Assembly: GCF_025452195.1 (NCBI RefSeq)
Contig: NZ_CP104973.1
Coordinates: 2,711,001-2,775,000 of the forward strand
Length of the DNA: 64,000 nt
Direction of reading: 5' to 3'
Source of the DNA: Phyllobacterium zundukense
GTDB lineage: Bacteria; Pseudomonadota; Alphaproteobacteria; Rhizobiales; Rhizobiaceae
Part shown: piece after piece, positions 46,467 to 56,038 of the stretch
How the letters are laid out: each line of letters begins with the position of its first letter
How positions within the stretch are numbered: the stretch's first letter is position 1
Translations under genes and position numbers: made by a program
The notes under the pieces: generated by a model
Databases searched by the model: none
Told to the model about the DNA's origin: nothing
The model's input: only the letters and a program-made list of their open reading frames with translations

Positions 46467-47444
46467 CTAATCAGCGTATTGACCGGCCGCTTCAATGACC
46501 GGCTTCCAGCGGGTCACTTCGCTTTCAAGCTTCGTCTTCAGCCCTGCAGGTGTTGCTTCAGCATCAGTTGACGGCACTGTACCCAGTTCAGCAAATCGAG
46601 CGATGATGCTCGGGTCTTTCAATGCTTTTTGCAGAGATGCCGAAAGCTTCTGCGTTACCTCTTCAGGGGTTCCTTTTGGTGCGTAAATGCCGTGCCAGAT
46701 ACCCACCTGCATGCCCGGCAGGCCAGCTTCGGCGACTGTTGGAAGATCGGGAAGGGCATCGAGTCTCTTGGCCGATGTCACTCCATAGGCTTTGATCGTA
46801 CCGCCTTTGATCTGTTTGGTTGTATTGGTGGTCTGGTCGCACATCAAATCCACCTGACCACCGAGGAGATCTGTCATGGCAGGACCGGTGCCTTTGTAAG
46901 GTACAGTTGTCAGCGGCGTTTTGATCTCACTCATGAACAACATCCCGCAAAGATGGGAGGCTGCGCCAATACCGGCATTCGCAAGGGTAATCTTGTCAGC
47001 ATTTGCCTTGACGAATTCAACAAGGCCTTTGAGATCAGTCGGCTCGAAATCCTTCTTTGCCACAATGGTCATCGGAACATCTGTGACAAGCCCCACATAT
47101 TCGAAGGCGTTGAGCGTGTCATAGGGCAGCTTGCGATATAGCGTGGCGCTGGTTGCCATGCCAATGTGGTGTAGCAACAGCGTGTATCCATCCGGGTCGG
47201 CCTTCGCGACCTGGGAGGCCCCTAGTGTGCCGCCCGCTCCGCCGACATTTTCCACGATGATTTGCTGACCGAGGTCCCTTGACATGCTTTCGGCGACAAG
47301 TCTGGTAACGGTATCGGTCGGACCACCCGCCGCGAACGGCACGACCATGGTGATACTGCGTTCGGGATAACCCTGTGCAAATGCGCTACCCGAGATGAGG
47401 GCAATGGCAGCTGTGGCGGCCAGTGAAGTAAAGAGTTTGAGCAT
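46467..47444 (-). CDS. tctC: Tripartite tricarboxylate transporter, binding protein (Bug family)
   Basis: 325 aa. A signal peptide ends at SGSAFAQ; then YPERSITMVVPFAAGGPTDTVTR, the Bug-family start, and VENVGGAGGTLGASQVAKADPDGYTLL. It captures a carboxylic acid in the periplasm. First gene of tctCBA; a 239-nt spacer separates it from the divergent ade gene. The substrate cannot be told from sequence. Confidence 0.9.
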   Translation of the reverse strand: MLKLFTSLAATAAIALISGSAFAQGYPERSITMVVPFAAGGPTDTVTRLVAESMSRDLGQQIIVENVGGAGGTLGASQVAKADPDGYTLLLHHIGMATSATLYRKLPYDTLNAFEYVGLVTDVPMTIVAKKDFEPTDLKGLVEFVKANADKITLANAGIGAASHLCGMLFMSEIKTPLTTVPYKGTGPAMTDLLGGQVDLMCDQTTNTTKQIKGGTIKAYGVTSAKRLDALPDLPTVAEAGLPGMQVGIWHGIYAPKGTPEEVTQKLSASLQKALKDPSIIARFAELGTVPSTDAEATPAGLKTKLESEVTRWKPVIEAAGQYAD

Positions 47445-47683
47445 TAAATTTCCTCCCAGAACAACGCTTGTGAATTGCCGCAGTCAGCCAACATTTCTCC
47501 CCGGTCATTGGCAACTCCGTTTTCGACGCGGCGCATGAGACCTATCGGACGCAACGATGGTGGTTCTGTCAAGCAATTCATGGATTTCTCCGAATTTTTT
47601 GAGAATTCCACTGTGAACAGGGCAGTCACGTTGTTTTTTGGTATATGCATATGCCAAGAGATCAGGCGATCGGAGTGATGACG

Positions 47684-49489
47684 ATGAGCAAACAGGCAGC
47701 CAAACCAGCGATATGGACGGAATCAGCGCCGTTGCTCGTGGATGTTGCAATGGGCCGTAAACATGCGGATCTGGTTGTCCGCAACGGTCGTCTGGTAAGC
47801 GTCTATTCCGGAGAAATTATAGCTGGTATCGATCTTGCCATCGTAGCCGGGCGTTTTGCCTTTGTCGGGCAAGGAGCGGAGCACTGCATCGGGCCGAAGA
47901 CGAAGGTCGTTGACGCGGGTGGACGTTATCTGGTGCCTGGTCTGTGCGACGCGCATATGCACGTCGAAAGCGGCATGGTCACGGTGACTGAGTTTACGCG
48001 CGCCGTCATTCCTCATGGTACTACGTCGATGTTCATCGATCCGCACGAAATTGCCAATGTGTTGGGGCTCGATGGCGTCCGCCTGATGCATGACGAGGCG
48101 CTTGCCATGCCGATCAATGTGCATGTGCAGATGCCGAGTTGCGTTCCATCGGCACCGGGGTTGGAGAATGCAGGTGCCTCCATAAGCCCGGACGACGTTG
48201 CCGAAGCGATGACGTGGCCCAATATCATCGGTCTCGGCGAGGTGATGAACTTTCCCGGAGTTGCCAACAACGATGCAACCATGCGGGGTGGCATTGACGC
48301 CACCGTAAGGGCCGGAAAGACTGTTGGGGGGCATTTTGCATCGCCTGAGCTTGGACGAGCCTTTCATGGATATGTTGCAGGTGGTCCTGAAGATGATCAC
48401 GAGGGTACCCGTATTGAGGACGCCATTGCCCGTGTGCGCCAAGGCATGCGGGCTATGCTGCGTCTTGGATCGGCGTGGTATGATGTTGCCCGCCAGATCA
48501 AAGCGGTTACGGAACAGGGCCTCGATCCGCGCAATTTTATACTGTGTACTGATGACAGTCATTCCGGCACGCTTGTGAACGAAGGTCATATGGACCGTGT
48601 TGTGCGTCACGCCATAGCCCAGGGGCTGAAACCTGTGACGGCGATCCAGATGGCGACCCTCAATACAGCGCAGCATTTTCGGCTGGAGCGCGAGATCGGC
48701 TCAATCACACCGGGAAGACTTGCAGATTTCCTTATCGTGTCAGACTTGTCAAATCTGACGATCGACCGCGTTTATGCGCGTGGCGTACTTGTGGCGGAGA
48801 AAGGTAAGCTCATCGCTGACATTCCTGCCTACAACTATCCAGCATTTGCCAAGAATACGATCAAGCTCGGCAAGAAGTTGAAGGCCGGGGATTTCGATAT
48901 CAAGTCCCCGAAACCCGCAAAGCAGATTACCGCGCGTGTGATCGGCGTCATTGAAAATCAGGCGCCGACGAAAGCACTGGAAGCGGAGTTGTCAGTCGCC
49001 GACGGCATCGTCCAGATGGATCGGCGCAATGATGTCTCCCAAATCGCTCTCGTCGAGAGGCATCGTGGAACGGGGAAGGTAGTTAACGGCTTTGTCTCCG
49101 GCTTTGGCTATACGCTTGATTGTGCCATGGCCTCAACCGTCGCCCACGATAGCCACCACATGATTGTCGTTGGCACAAACAAAGAGGATATGGCCAAAGC
49201 TGCCAATAGGCTTGGCGAAGTTGGCGGCGGTGTGGTGCTGTTTTCCAAGGGCCGAGAACTTGCCATGGTGGAAATGCCGATCGCTGGCCTGATGTCTGAT
49301 CAGCGCGCCGAAATCGTCGCAGCAAAGGCGGATAAACTCGTCAACGCTATGCGCGCGATGGGCTGTACTCTCAACAACGCCTATATGCAGCATTCGCTGC
49401 TGGCGCTGGTGGTCATTCCGGAATTGCGTATATCTGATGTCGGGATTATCGATGTCCGGACATTCGAGAAGGTTGACCTGTTCCTATGA
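47684..49489 (+). CDS. ade: Adenine deaminase
   Basis: About 601 aa starting at ATG 47684, 8 nt after GGAG (47672-47675); the frame reaches back to 47645. Amidohydrolase fold with the metal-binding HxH in PGLCDAHMHVESGM, IDPHEIANVLG, a Glu in GLGEVMNFPGV, and CTDDSHSGTLV for the later Asp. C-terminal adenine-deaminase domain is present. Converts adenine to hypoxanthine for purine salvage. Overlaps ilvA by 4 nt. Confidence 0.92.
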   Translation: MSKQAAKPAIWTESAPLLVDVAMGRKHADLVVRNGRLVSVYSGEIIAGIDLAIVAGRFAFVGQGAEHCIGPKTKVVDAGGRYLVPGLCDAHMHVESGMVTVTEFTRAVIPHGTTSMFIDPHEIANVLGLDGVRLMHDEALAMPINVHVQMPSCVPSAPGLENAGASISPDDVAEAMTWPNIIGLGEVMNFPGVANNDATMRGGIDATVRAGKTVGGHFASPELGRAFHGYVAGGPEDDHEGTRIEDAIARVRQGMRAMLRLGSAWYDVARQIKAVTEQGLDPRNFILCTDDSHSGTLVNEGHMDRVVRHAIAQGLKPVTAIQMATLNTAQHFRLEREIGSITPGRLADFLIVSDLSNLTIDRVYARGVLVAEKGKLIADIPAYNYPAFAKNTIKLGKKLKAGDFDIKSPKPAKQITARVIGVIENQAPTKALEAELSVADGIVQMDRRNDVSQIALVERHRGTGKVVNGFVSGFGYTLDCAMASTVAHDSHHMIVVGTNKEDMAKAANRLGEVGGGVVLFSKGRELAMVEMPIAGLMSDQRAEIVAAKADKLVNAMRAMGCTLNNAYMQHSLLALVVIPELRISDVGIIDVRTFEKVDLFL

Positions 49490-50745
49490 CTGCATTCATC
49501 AAGGCCGTGGATCGCGCAACGGAAAAAATGCGCGTGCTATTTCCCGAAACACCACTGCAACTCAACCATTATCTCTCCCACAAATACGGCGCGCAGATCT
49601 GGCTCAAGCGCGAAGACCTGTCGCCTGTACGATCCTATAAGATCAGGGGCGCTTTCAATTTCATCTCTCATTATTTGAGTGAGCACAAGTCGGAGGATTC
49701 GTCCTTCGTTTGTGCCTCGGCTGGAAACCACGCGCAGGGTTTTGCCTTCATCTGCCGGCATTTTGGCAAAAAGGGTGTCGTCTTCATGCCGGTGACGACG
49801 CCGCAACAAAAGATCGACAAGACGCGCAGTTTTGGCGGCGAGTTCATCGAAATTCGTCTGTTCGGAGATATTTTCGATCAATGTTACGCTGCCGCGCAGG
49901 ACTATGCTGCGACAAGCGGGGCAATTATGGTTCCGCCTTTCGACCACATGGATATCATCACTGGGCAAGCGACCGTGGCGCATGAAATCGCTACTCAGCT
50001 GCCGGACAAGCGCAGGCCCGACCTGATGATCTTGCCTGTTGGGGGTGGCGGGCTTTCCGGCGGTGTTACACGCTATCTTGCCGATCTCGGCTGGGAGACC
50101 CGCTTCCGCTTCGTTGAACCAGCCGGTGCGCCGAGCCTGAAACGCAGTCTCGAAGCAGGCAAACGTATCAGACTCGACACCGTGGACAATTTCGTCGACG
50201 GCGCCGCAGTTGCGGAGATCGGCCGTGAAAACTTCAAGTTGCTCAAAGGTTTCACGGCAGACTCTGTGACTTTGATTCCAGAAAACCGCCTGAGCTCGAC
50301 TATCCTCGAGATGCTCAACATCGAAGGCATCGTTGTTGAGCCCGCGGGCGCGCTCGCCATCGATGCGCTCAAGGATTTCAAGAAGAGCGATATCAAAAAC
50401 AAAAGGATCGTTCTGGTTATATCAGGCAGCAATTTCGATTTTGAACGCCTGCCGGAGCTGAAGGAGCGGTCCCTGCGTTACGAAGGACTGAAGAAGTATT
50501 TTATCTTCAGGTTTCCCCAGCGGCCAGGCGCTTTGCGGTCGTTTCTTGACCTTTTGGGACCGGACGATGACGTTGCGCGCTTCGAATATCTCAAGAAGTC
50601 CGCGCGTAATTTCGGTTCCGTCCTGATCGGCATCGAGACCAAGAACAAGCTTAATTTCGACGTGCTGTTCAAACGTTTCGATGAGGCAGGTTGGGCATAT
50701 CAGGACATTACCGATAATGAGACCATTGCCGGATTGATTATCTGA
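49486..50745 (+). CDS. ilvA: Threonine ammonia-lyase
   Basis: 419 aa. PLP-binding Lys52 in SPVRSYKIRGAFN, the SAGNHAQGFA loop near 83 and the glycine loop PVGGGGLSGG near 186. A single ACT-like domain follows from about 335 (YFIFRFPQRPGALRSFLDLL), so it is the ilvA1-type form with one regulatory domain. It makes 2-oxobutanoate for isoleucine synthesis. The ATG overlaps the ade stop. A DUF1697 gene begins 8 nt after the stop. Confidence 0.92.
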   Translation: MTAFIKAVDRATEKMRVLFPETPLQLNHYLSHKYGAQIWLKREDLSPVRSYKIRGAFNFISHYLSEHKSEDSSFVCASAGNHAQGFAFICRHFGKKGVVFMPVTTPQQKIDKTRSFGGEFIEIRLFGDIFDQCYAAAQDYAATSGAIMVPPFDHMDIITGQATVAHEIATQLPDKRRPDLMILPVGGGGLSGGVTRYLADLGWETRFRFVEPAGAPSLKRSLEAGKRIRLDTVDNFVDGAAVAEIGRENFKLLKGFTADSVTLIPENRLSSTILEMLNIEGIVVEPAGALAIDALKDFKKSDIKNKRIVLVISGSNFDFERLPELKERSLRYEGLKKYFIFRFPQRPGALRSFLDLLGPDDDVARFEYLKKSARNFGSVLIGIETKNKLNFDVLFKRFDEAGWAYQDITDNETIAGLII

Positions 50746-50753
50746 GGAGGCAA

Positions 50754-51299
50754 ATGACCAGCTGGATAATCCTGTTTCGCGGTGTCGGCGGTAATACGTT
50801 GCTCCCCGTGCAGCCATTGAAAGTGGCATTGGCCGAGGAAGGTTTTGAGTCGGTCGTAACCTATATCAACACCGGCAATGTAGTTCTCACCTCAAATGAT
50901 AGGCCAAAGCGTATCGTCAAGCGTGTGGCTACGGTCGCACTGGAGCATTTTGGCTTCTCCAAGCACATCATGATCGTTAGCAGGGCGGAATGGGCCAATC
51001 TTATTACCCAAAATCCATTCCCGCTGGCTGTGAGTGAACCGGCCAAACTTCATGCCTATGTTCTGGAGCGGACACCTGATGCAGAGGCGGTGAAGGCGCT
51101 GGAGCAAAAAGCGACAGGGCCGGAGCAGTTCGAGATAAGGGGAAGGGTGCTGTATTATTACGCGCCGCAAGGTGTTTCCAATGCAAGGCTGCATCCTAAG
51201 ATTGAAAAAACATTGAAAGTTGCAGCTACAGCGAGAAACTGGAATACAGTGATCAAGCTGGCCCATTTGGCTAAGCAAATGGCGGGGGATGCAAGGTGA
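50754..51299 (+). CDS. DUF1697 protein A
   Basis: 181 aa matching DUF1697: ILFRGVGGNTLLPVQPLKVA at the start, INTGNVVLTSN near 40, and ARNWNTVIKLAHLA near 160. Compared with its neighbour it lacks two residues in the FRGINVGG loop. Unknown function. GGAGG precedes the ATG, 8 nt after ilvA. It overlaps protein B by 4 nt. Confidence 0.8.
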   Translation: MTSWIILFRGVGGNTLLPVQPLKVALAEEGFESVVTYINTGNVVLTSNDRPKRIVKRVATVALEHFGFSKHIMIVSRAEWANLITQNPFPLAVSEPAKLHAYVLERTPDAEAVKALEQKATGPEQFEIRGRVLYYYAPQGVSNARLHPKIEKTLKVAATARNWNTVIKLAHLAKQMAGDAR

Positions 51300-51832
51300 C
51301 TATCTATATTGTGCTGTTTCGCGGCATCAATGTTGGCGGCAACAAAAAAGTTAAGATGGAAACACTGCGGGGCATGCTTGTCGAGGCGGGCTTCGAGGGT
51401 GTGAAAACCTATGTACAGAGCGGCAACGTCGTTCTCAGGTCCAACAAGACGGCGCGCCAGATTGCCGAGACAATTGGGGGCATTTTTTTGAAAACGTTCA
51501 GTTTCGAATCGCGTGTCTCCATTCGTAACATTGATGAATGGAACTGTATGATCGCGAAGAACCCTTATCCCCAAGCGCAGGAAAATCCAAAGTCACTTCA
51601 TGCCGTCATTCTTGACGACGATCCGACTGACACCGCGCTTGAAAATTTTGCCAGTAAGGCGAGTGAAACCGAAAGTTTTACGGTCAGGAACCGCGCTCTC
51701 TACCTCTATACGCCCGACGGTTTCGGCACTTCAAAACTTGCGCTGGCGCTCGACAAGGTGCTGAAAGTGCCGCTCACCGCGCGTAACTGGCGAACTGTCC
51801 TGGCTCTTCAAAAACTGGCAGAAGCAGTCTGA
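51296..51832 (+). CDS. DUF1697 protein B
   Basis: 178 aa starting at GTG 51296 inside the previous stop (GTGA). Canonical DUF1697: IVLFRGINVGGNKKVKMETL, VQSGNVVLRSN, and LTARNWRTVLALQKLAE. It shares the same order of motifs with protein A but has diverged strongly, so this is an old tandem duplication. The 3' end overlaps the convergent MocR gene by 25 nt. Confidence 0.8.
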   Translation: MTIYIVLFRGINVGGNKKVKMETLRGMLVEAGFEGVKTYVQSGNVVLRSNKTARQIAETIGGIFLKTFSFESRVSIRNIDEWNCMIAKNPYPQAQENPKSLHAVILDDDPTDTALENFASKASETESFTVRNRALYLYTPDGFGTSKLALALDKVLKVPLTARNWRTVLALQKLAEAV

Positions 51833-53253
51833 TCGGCAATCAGCCTTTCCAGCACTGTGAAAATACGCGGGTCGTTGCACTGCGCTACATTGAAGCGCAT
51901 GTAGGAAGATGCGGCCTGTGATTGGCTGAACACGTTGCCTGGCGCGAAAATGATCCCTTCCGCCAGTCCATGGTGCGCGATTTTTGCGGCGTCCACACCT
52001 ACCGGCAGCTTGCACCACAGAAACATGCCGCCGCGCGATTCAATCCAGGGAACCAGGCCGAGCGGCTTCAACTTGGCTATTGCGTCACCCATGCTCTTTG
52101 CAAGTTGCGTGCGCAGGCCGTCCAGGTGCTTCCGATAGCTTCCATCCTTCAGCATGAACAGTACGAGTTCTGCACCCAGGCGTCCGCCGCCAAAGGATGT
52201 AGCGATGCGCAAATCCACCAGCCCCTCAATCCAGTCGTGTCGCGCTGCCACGAAACCGCAGCGAACAGATGCCGATAGCGATTTGGAGAAGCTGCCGATA
52301 TGCACGACCCGGTCGAACCCATCGAACGCAGCGAGGCGAGGTGCTGGTTCATGTTCGAAATCGGCAAAAATATCATCTTCGATGATTGTCAGGCCGTGCT
52401 GTTCCGCAAGCTTGAGCAGCCGATGGGCGACGACCGGCGAAAGCACTGCGCCAGTTGGGTTATGCAAGGCGGAATTGGTAATGTAGAGGCGAGGCTGGTG
52501 TTCCGAAAGCGCTTCCGCAAATCGATCGAGGTCGGGACCGTTTGGCGTGTAAGGCACCCCGATCACCTTGGCGCGATGCGCCTTGAGCAAGGCGTGGAAA
52601 TTGAAATAACACGGGTCATCCACGATGACGGCGTCACCCGGCTCAATGAGGAAACGGCAAAGAAGATCGATTGCCTGCGTGCCCGACTCCGTCAACATGA
52701 TCTGGTCGGGCACCACCTCGATGCCATGTCCTGTCATGCGGCGCGCAAGGAGTTGGCGCAATGGTTTCAACCCTAACGGCGAGGCATAGTCGGTGAGGGA
52801 GGACTCGTCCGCCCTTGCCACGGCGCGCAAGGCGCGCCGAATTCCGGCTTCAGGCATCCACGAGGAGGGCAGCCAACCACAACCGGGCTTTGCCATGCTG
52901 TCATTTGCATCGAGCGATGTGCGCGACACCCAAAGTGGATCAATGGCATGGTCCAGCCGCGGCCCGATTTCAGCCAGTGCCAAAGGCGGCAGATGACCGG
53001 TGACATAAAAGCCCGAGCTGCGTCGGGACAAGATGACGCCTTCGGCCACGAGCCGGTCATACGCCTCGACGATTGTCGATTTCGATACCGACAACGTCTC
53101 GGCAAAACTGCGTATCGAGGGGAGTTTTGCTCCCGGCGTGAGTGCCCGCCCGGCTATACGTTGACGGACTTCGTGCATCACGCGATTGACCAGCGTACCG
53201 CCTTCGAGCTTGAGTTCAACGGTTTTGTCCATCTGTACTGCTTGCCATCCCAT
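51808..53253 (-). CDS. MocR-type GntR/aminotransferase regulator
   Basis: 481 aa. N-terminal winged helix (about residues 15-80; PSIRSFAETLSVSKSTIVEAYDRLVAEG) joined to a fold-type I aminotransferase domain with the PLP-lysine motif IGSFSKSLSASVR. MocR proteins bind direct repeats and respond to PLP or an amino-acid derivative. An in-frame ATG at 53232 is an alternative start. It is divergent from the DMT exporter gene, its probable target. Confidence 0.9.
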   Translation of the reverse strand: MGWQAVQMDKTVELKLEGGTLVNRVMHEVRQRIAGRALTPGAKLPSIRSFAETLSVSKSTIVEAYDRLVAEGVILSRRSSGFYVTGHLPPLALAEIGPRLDHAIDPLWVSRTSLDANDSMAKPGCGWLPSSWMPEAGIRRALRAVARADESSLTDYASPLGLKPLRQLLARRMTGHGIEVVPDQIMLTESGTQAIDLLCRFLIEPGDAVIVDDPCYFNFHALLKAHRAKVIGVPYTPNGPDLDRFAEALSEHQPRLYITNSALHNPTGAVLSPVVAHRLLKLAEQHGLTIIEDDIFADFEHEPAPRLAAFDGFDRVVHIGSFSKSLSASVRCGFVAARHDWIEGLVDLRIATSFGGGRLGAELVLFMLKDGSYRKHLDGLRTQLAKSMGDAIAKLKPLGLVPWIESRGGMFLWCKLPVGVDAAKIAHHGLAEGIIFAPGNVFSQSQAASSYMRFNVAQCNDPRIFTVLERLIADQTASASF

Positions 53254-53279
53254 GACAGTTTGCGCGTATTGTACTGTAC
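53234..53279. promoter_or_regulatory. TGTACTG direct repeats in the MocR/DMT divergent region
   Basis: TGTACTG occurs at 53234-53240 and 53270-53276, 36 bp apart, and the second copy is part of GTACTGTAC (53271-53279). MocR regulators usually bind two direct repeats. One repeat lies just upstream of the alternative MocR start at 53232, so that start, or control of the downstream DMT gene, fits best. Confidence 0.4.
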
Positions 53280-53345
53280 CGTATCTGGAAAATCCACTGC
53301 ATGGGGTTGATACAGCCTACGATGTGATCGCACGGCAGGGAAAAT

Positions 53346-54212
53346 ATGGACAACAAGATAACAAGCGGCTGGATTAACGGATTTATCGGCGTACTTATTT
53401 TCAGTGGGTCGTTGCCGGCGACGCGAGCGGCTGTTGCCGGATTCGATCCCATCTTCCTGACCGGTGCTCGTGCTACGATTGCGGCTGCGCTGGCGCTTAC
53501 CTTGCTATTAGCTTTCCGGGAAAAGCGCCCGATGAGGACTGATCTTGGCCCGTTGTTCGTAACTGCCATGGGTGTTGTCGTCGGCTTTCCGCTTCTGACC
53601 GCACTGGCGCTACGCCATATCACGTCGGCTCATTCCATTGTGTTCATCGGGCTTCTGCCGCTTGCAACCGCCATTTTTGGTGTATTGCGCGGCGGCGAAC
53701 GCATGCGTCCCATGTTCTGGCTGTTTTCCTGTGCGGGCAGCCTGCTTGTTGCTGGATTTGCATTGACGCAGAATTTCGCGGCATCGCTAACCGGCGATCT
53801 TTTGATGTTCGCGGCCATTGTCGTTTGCGGTCTCGGCTACGCGGAAGGTGCCCAGTTGTCGCGAAAATTGGGGGGCTGGCAGGTGATCTGCTGGGCGCTG
53901 GTCCTTTCGTTGCCAGTCATGCTACCCCTGACCCTCTATGTTTTTCCGTCGGATTTGAACAGCATCAATCAGCCCGCCTGGATAGGCCTTTTCTATGTCT
54001 CGCTGTTCTCGATGTTGATAGGTTTCATCTTCTGGTATCGCGGGCTGGCTCAGGGTGGAATTGCGGCTGTCGGTCAGTTGCAGTTGCTGCAGCCCTTCTT
54101 TGGTCTGGTTCTCGCCGCTACACTGCTGCATGAATCCATCAGCTGGCCGATGATTGCCGTCACCATTGCAGTGATATTATGCGTGGCGGGCGCCAAACGC
54201 TTCGCCAGATAG
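53346..54212 (+). CDS. EamA/DMT-family transporter
   Basis: 288 aa with ten predicted membrane segments and two EamA repeats (first ending near FALTQNFA, second from about 140). Typical opening GFIGVLIFSGSLPATRAAVAGFDPI. MocR-DMT pairs usually export amino acids or vitamin-related metabolites. Substrate unknown. Divergent from the MocR regulator with a 92-nt spacer. Confidence 0.88.
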   Translation: MDNKITSGWINGFIGVLIFSGSLPATRAAVAGFDPIFLTGARATIAAALALTLLLAFREKRPMRTDLGPLFVTAMGVVVGFPLLTALALRHITSAHSIVFIGLLPLATAIFGVLRGGERMRPMFWLFSCAGSLLVAGFALTQNFAASLTGDLLMFAAIVVCGLGYAEGAQLSRKLGGWQVICWALVLSLPVMLPLTLYVFPSDLNSINQPAWIGLFYVSLFSMLIGFIFWYRGLAQGGIAAVGQLQLLQPFFGLVLAATLLHESISWPMIAVTIAVILCVAGAKRFAR

Positions 54213-54505
54213 CTGGTCCTTTTGCGCCGCACAATAAAATCGTTTGCTTTTTGGCACAAGAAGGCCCATATGCCGGTCAGGCGCTTGGACCGGGCAATCC
54301 GGTCTTCCGATTGAGGACTTCGTGGCGTCTGAGACCCATCCGCATGACGCGGTGGGCACGGCTGCGCAAGTCGCATGAACCCAAGCCATTGGCACAGGGT
54401 TCCTCGCGTCTCGTCGTTTATCCCAAAATTATTGCACGCAGGTTGCGCCCTGTGATGCGTTGTGTGGCCCGCGGATTCCGCGCCGGCCAATGAAAGAAGA
54501 TTGAA

Positions 54506-55870
54506 TTGGAAACTATTGAAACAAACGGCTTTGCCGCCATGGGTCTGAATGCCATCCTGCTCAAAGCAGTCGAGGCAGCCGGAATGGCTACTCCAAAGCC
54601 CATCCAGGCACAGGCCATCCCGGCACAGCTCGCCGGTCAGGACATCCTTGGTATCGCCCAAACAGGCTCCGGCAAGACAGCGGCTTTCGCCCTGCCGATC
54701 CTGCAGAAAATCCTCACGATCGGTGACAAACGCAAGGGCAAGACTGCCCGTGCGCTCATCCTTGCTCCAACGCGCGAACTTGCCGTACAGATCGAAGAAA
54801 CGTTCCGTACATTGGCAAAAGGCGCGCATATTTCGACTGCACTCGTTCTTGGTGGCGTCTCGCGCATTGCCCAGATCAACAAGATGCAGGGCGGCGTTGA
54901 TGTCTTGATCGCAACACCGGGTCGTTTGACCGACCTTGTGCGTGACAACCGCGTCGACCTATCGGAGACGCGCTGGCTCGTGCTCGATGAAGCTGATCGC
55001 ATGCTCGATATGGGCTTCATCAACGATGTAAAGCGCATTGCCAAGGGCACGCATCGTGATCGCCAGACAGCTTTGTTTTCGGCAACGATGCCACAGGAAG
55101 TTGCCACACTGGCGGCGAGCCTGTTGCGCAATCCCGTTCGTGTCGAAGTTGCGCCGCAGGGTACAACAGCCGCCGAAATCAAGCAGGTCGTGCACATGAT
55201 CCCGACGAAGCAGAAGAAGCAGGTTCTATCTGCCATGCTCAAGGATGAGGACTTGTCGTCGGTTATCGTCTTTACCCGGACCAAGCATGGCGCTGACGCC
55301 GTTACACGCGTTCTGGAGAAAGACGGCTATAACGTTGCGGCCATTCACGGCAACAAGTCGCAAAATGCCCGCCAGCGCGCATTGAACGGCTTCAAGGATG
55401 GTTCCGTGCGCATTCTGGTCGCAACGGATATCGCTGCGCGAGGCATCGATGTCGTCGGCATCAGCCACGTGATCAATTTCGATCTGCCGGACGAGCCAGA
55501 GAGCTATGTCCACCGGATCGGCCGTACGGGCCGGAATGGCGCATCCGGTAAGGCGATCACGCTTTATGATCCGGCGGAAGAGGCTTCCAAGTTCAAGGCT
55601 GTCGAACGCGTTACGCGCATGCGTCTGCCAATGGCGGATTCGCCGATCGACCTTTCGACCCTGCCTGCTCGTGCTGCCAACAGCGATCAGCGACCGCCAC
55701 GTCGCGAAGGCGGTAACGGTGCGCCTGGCAAGAAGCCGCACCACGGCCAGTCTGCTGGCAAGCCGCGTGAACCACGCGGTGAAAAGGTATGGAGCAATGA
55801 TGCGGGTGGTCCGGCACAGAAGCGTCCATTCCGCCGGAACAAAAAAGGCTTTGGCGCAAGGGCTGCTTAA
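54506..55870 (+). CDS. rhlE: DEAD-box RNA helicase (RhlE-like)
   Basis: 454 aa from TTG 54506 (an ATG at 54539 would cut the Q-motif region). Walker A AQTGSGKT at 51-58, DEAD at 161-164, SAT in LFSATMP, and motif VI HRIGRTGRNG near 340. The C-terminal tail after about 395 is low-complexity and rich in Arg, Gly, Pro and Lys, likely RNA-binding. Unwinds structured RNA, e.g. in ribosome assembly or cold. The 293-nt gap before it has no gene and could be leader; a strong terminator follows. Confidence 0.92.
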   Translation: METIETNGFAAMGLNAILLKAVEAAGMATPKPIQAQAIPAQLAGQDILGIAQTGSGKTAAFALPILQKILTIGDKRKGKTARALILAPTRELAVQIEETFRTLAKGAHISTALVLGGVSRIAQINKMQGGVDVLIATPGRLTDLVRDNRVDLSETRWLVLDEADRMLDMGFINDVKRIAKGTHRDRQTALFSATMPQEVATLAASLLRNPVRVEVAPQGTTAAEIKQVVHMIPTKQKKQVLSAMLKDEDLSSVIVFTRTKHGADAVTRVLEKDGYNVAAIHGNKSQNARQRALNGFKDGSVRILVATDIAARGIDVVGISHVINFDLPDEPESYVHRIGRTGRNGASGKAITLYDPAEEASKFKAVERVTRMRLPMADSPIDLSTLPARAANSDQRPPRREGGNGAPGKKPHHGQSAGKPREPRGEKVWSNDAGGPAQKRPFRRNKKGFGARAA

Positions 55871-55893
55871 CAGCTTCTGTTGACGTATTATCG

Positions 55894-55924
55894 GGCCGCC
55901 GGCACATCGTGTCGGCGGTCTTTT
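55894..55924 (+). terminator. Rho-independent terminator of the RNA helicase gene
   Basis: A 12-bp stem (two G-U pairs) built from GGCCGCCGGCAC and GTGTCGGCGGTC with an ATC loop, followed by TTTT. It lies 23 nt after the stop codon. Confidence 0.85.
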
Positions 55925-56038
55925 CATATGTGTCTTTGAAATAAATATCCGCATATCGTCTGGTTTGAAAAATTCTATGCTTGAACGGTTTGATCGAGGC
56001 AAATAGGTTCAAGCCACGCAGAATGAAGGACTTGGCCT

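Noticed and set aside
54179..54493. 104-aa ORF between the DMT transporter and the RNA helicase
   Set aside because: No ribosome site, low-complexity basic translation and overlap with the preceding gene; more likely leader or empty spacer.
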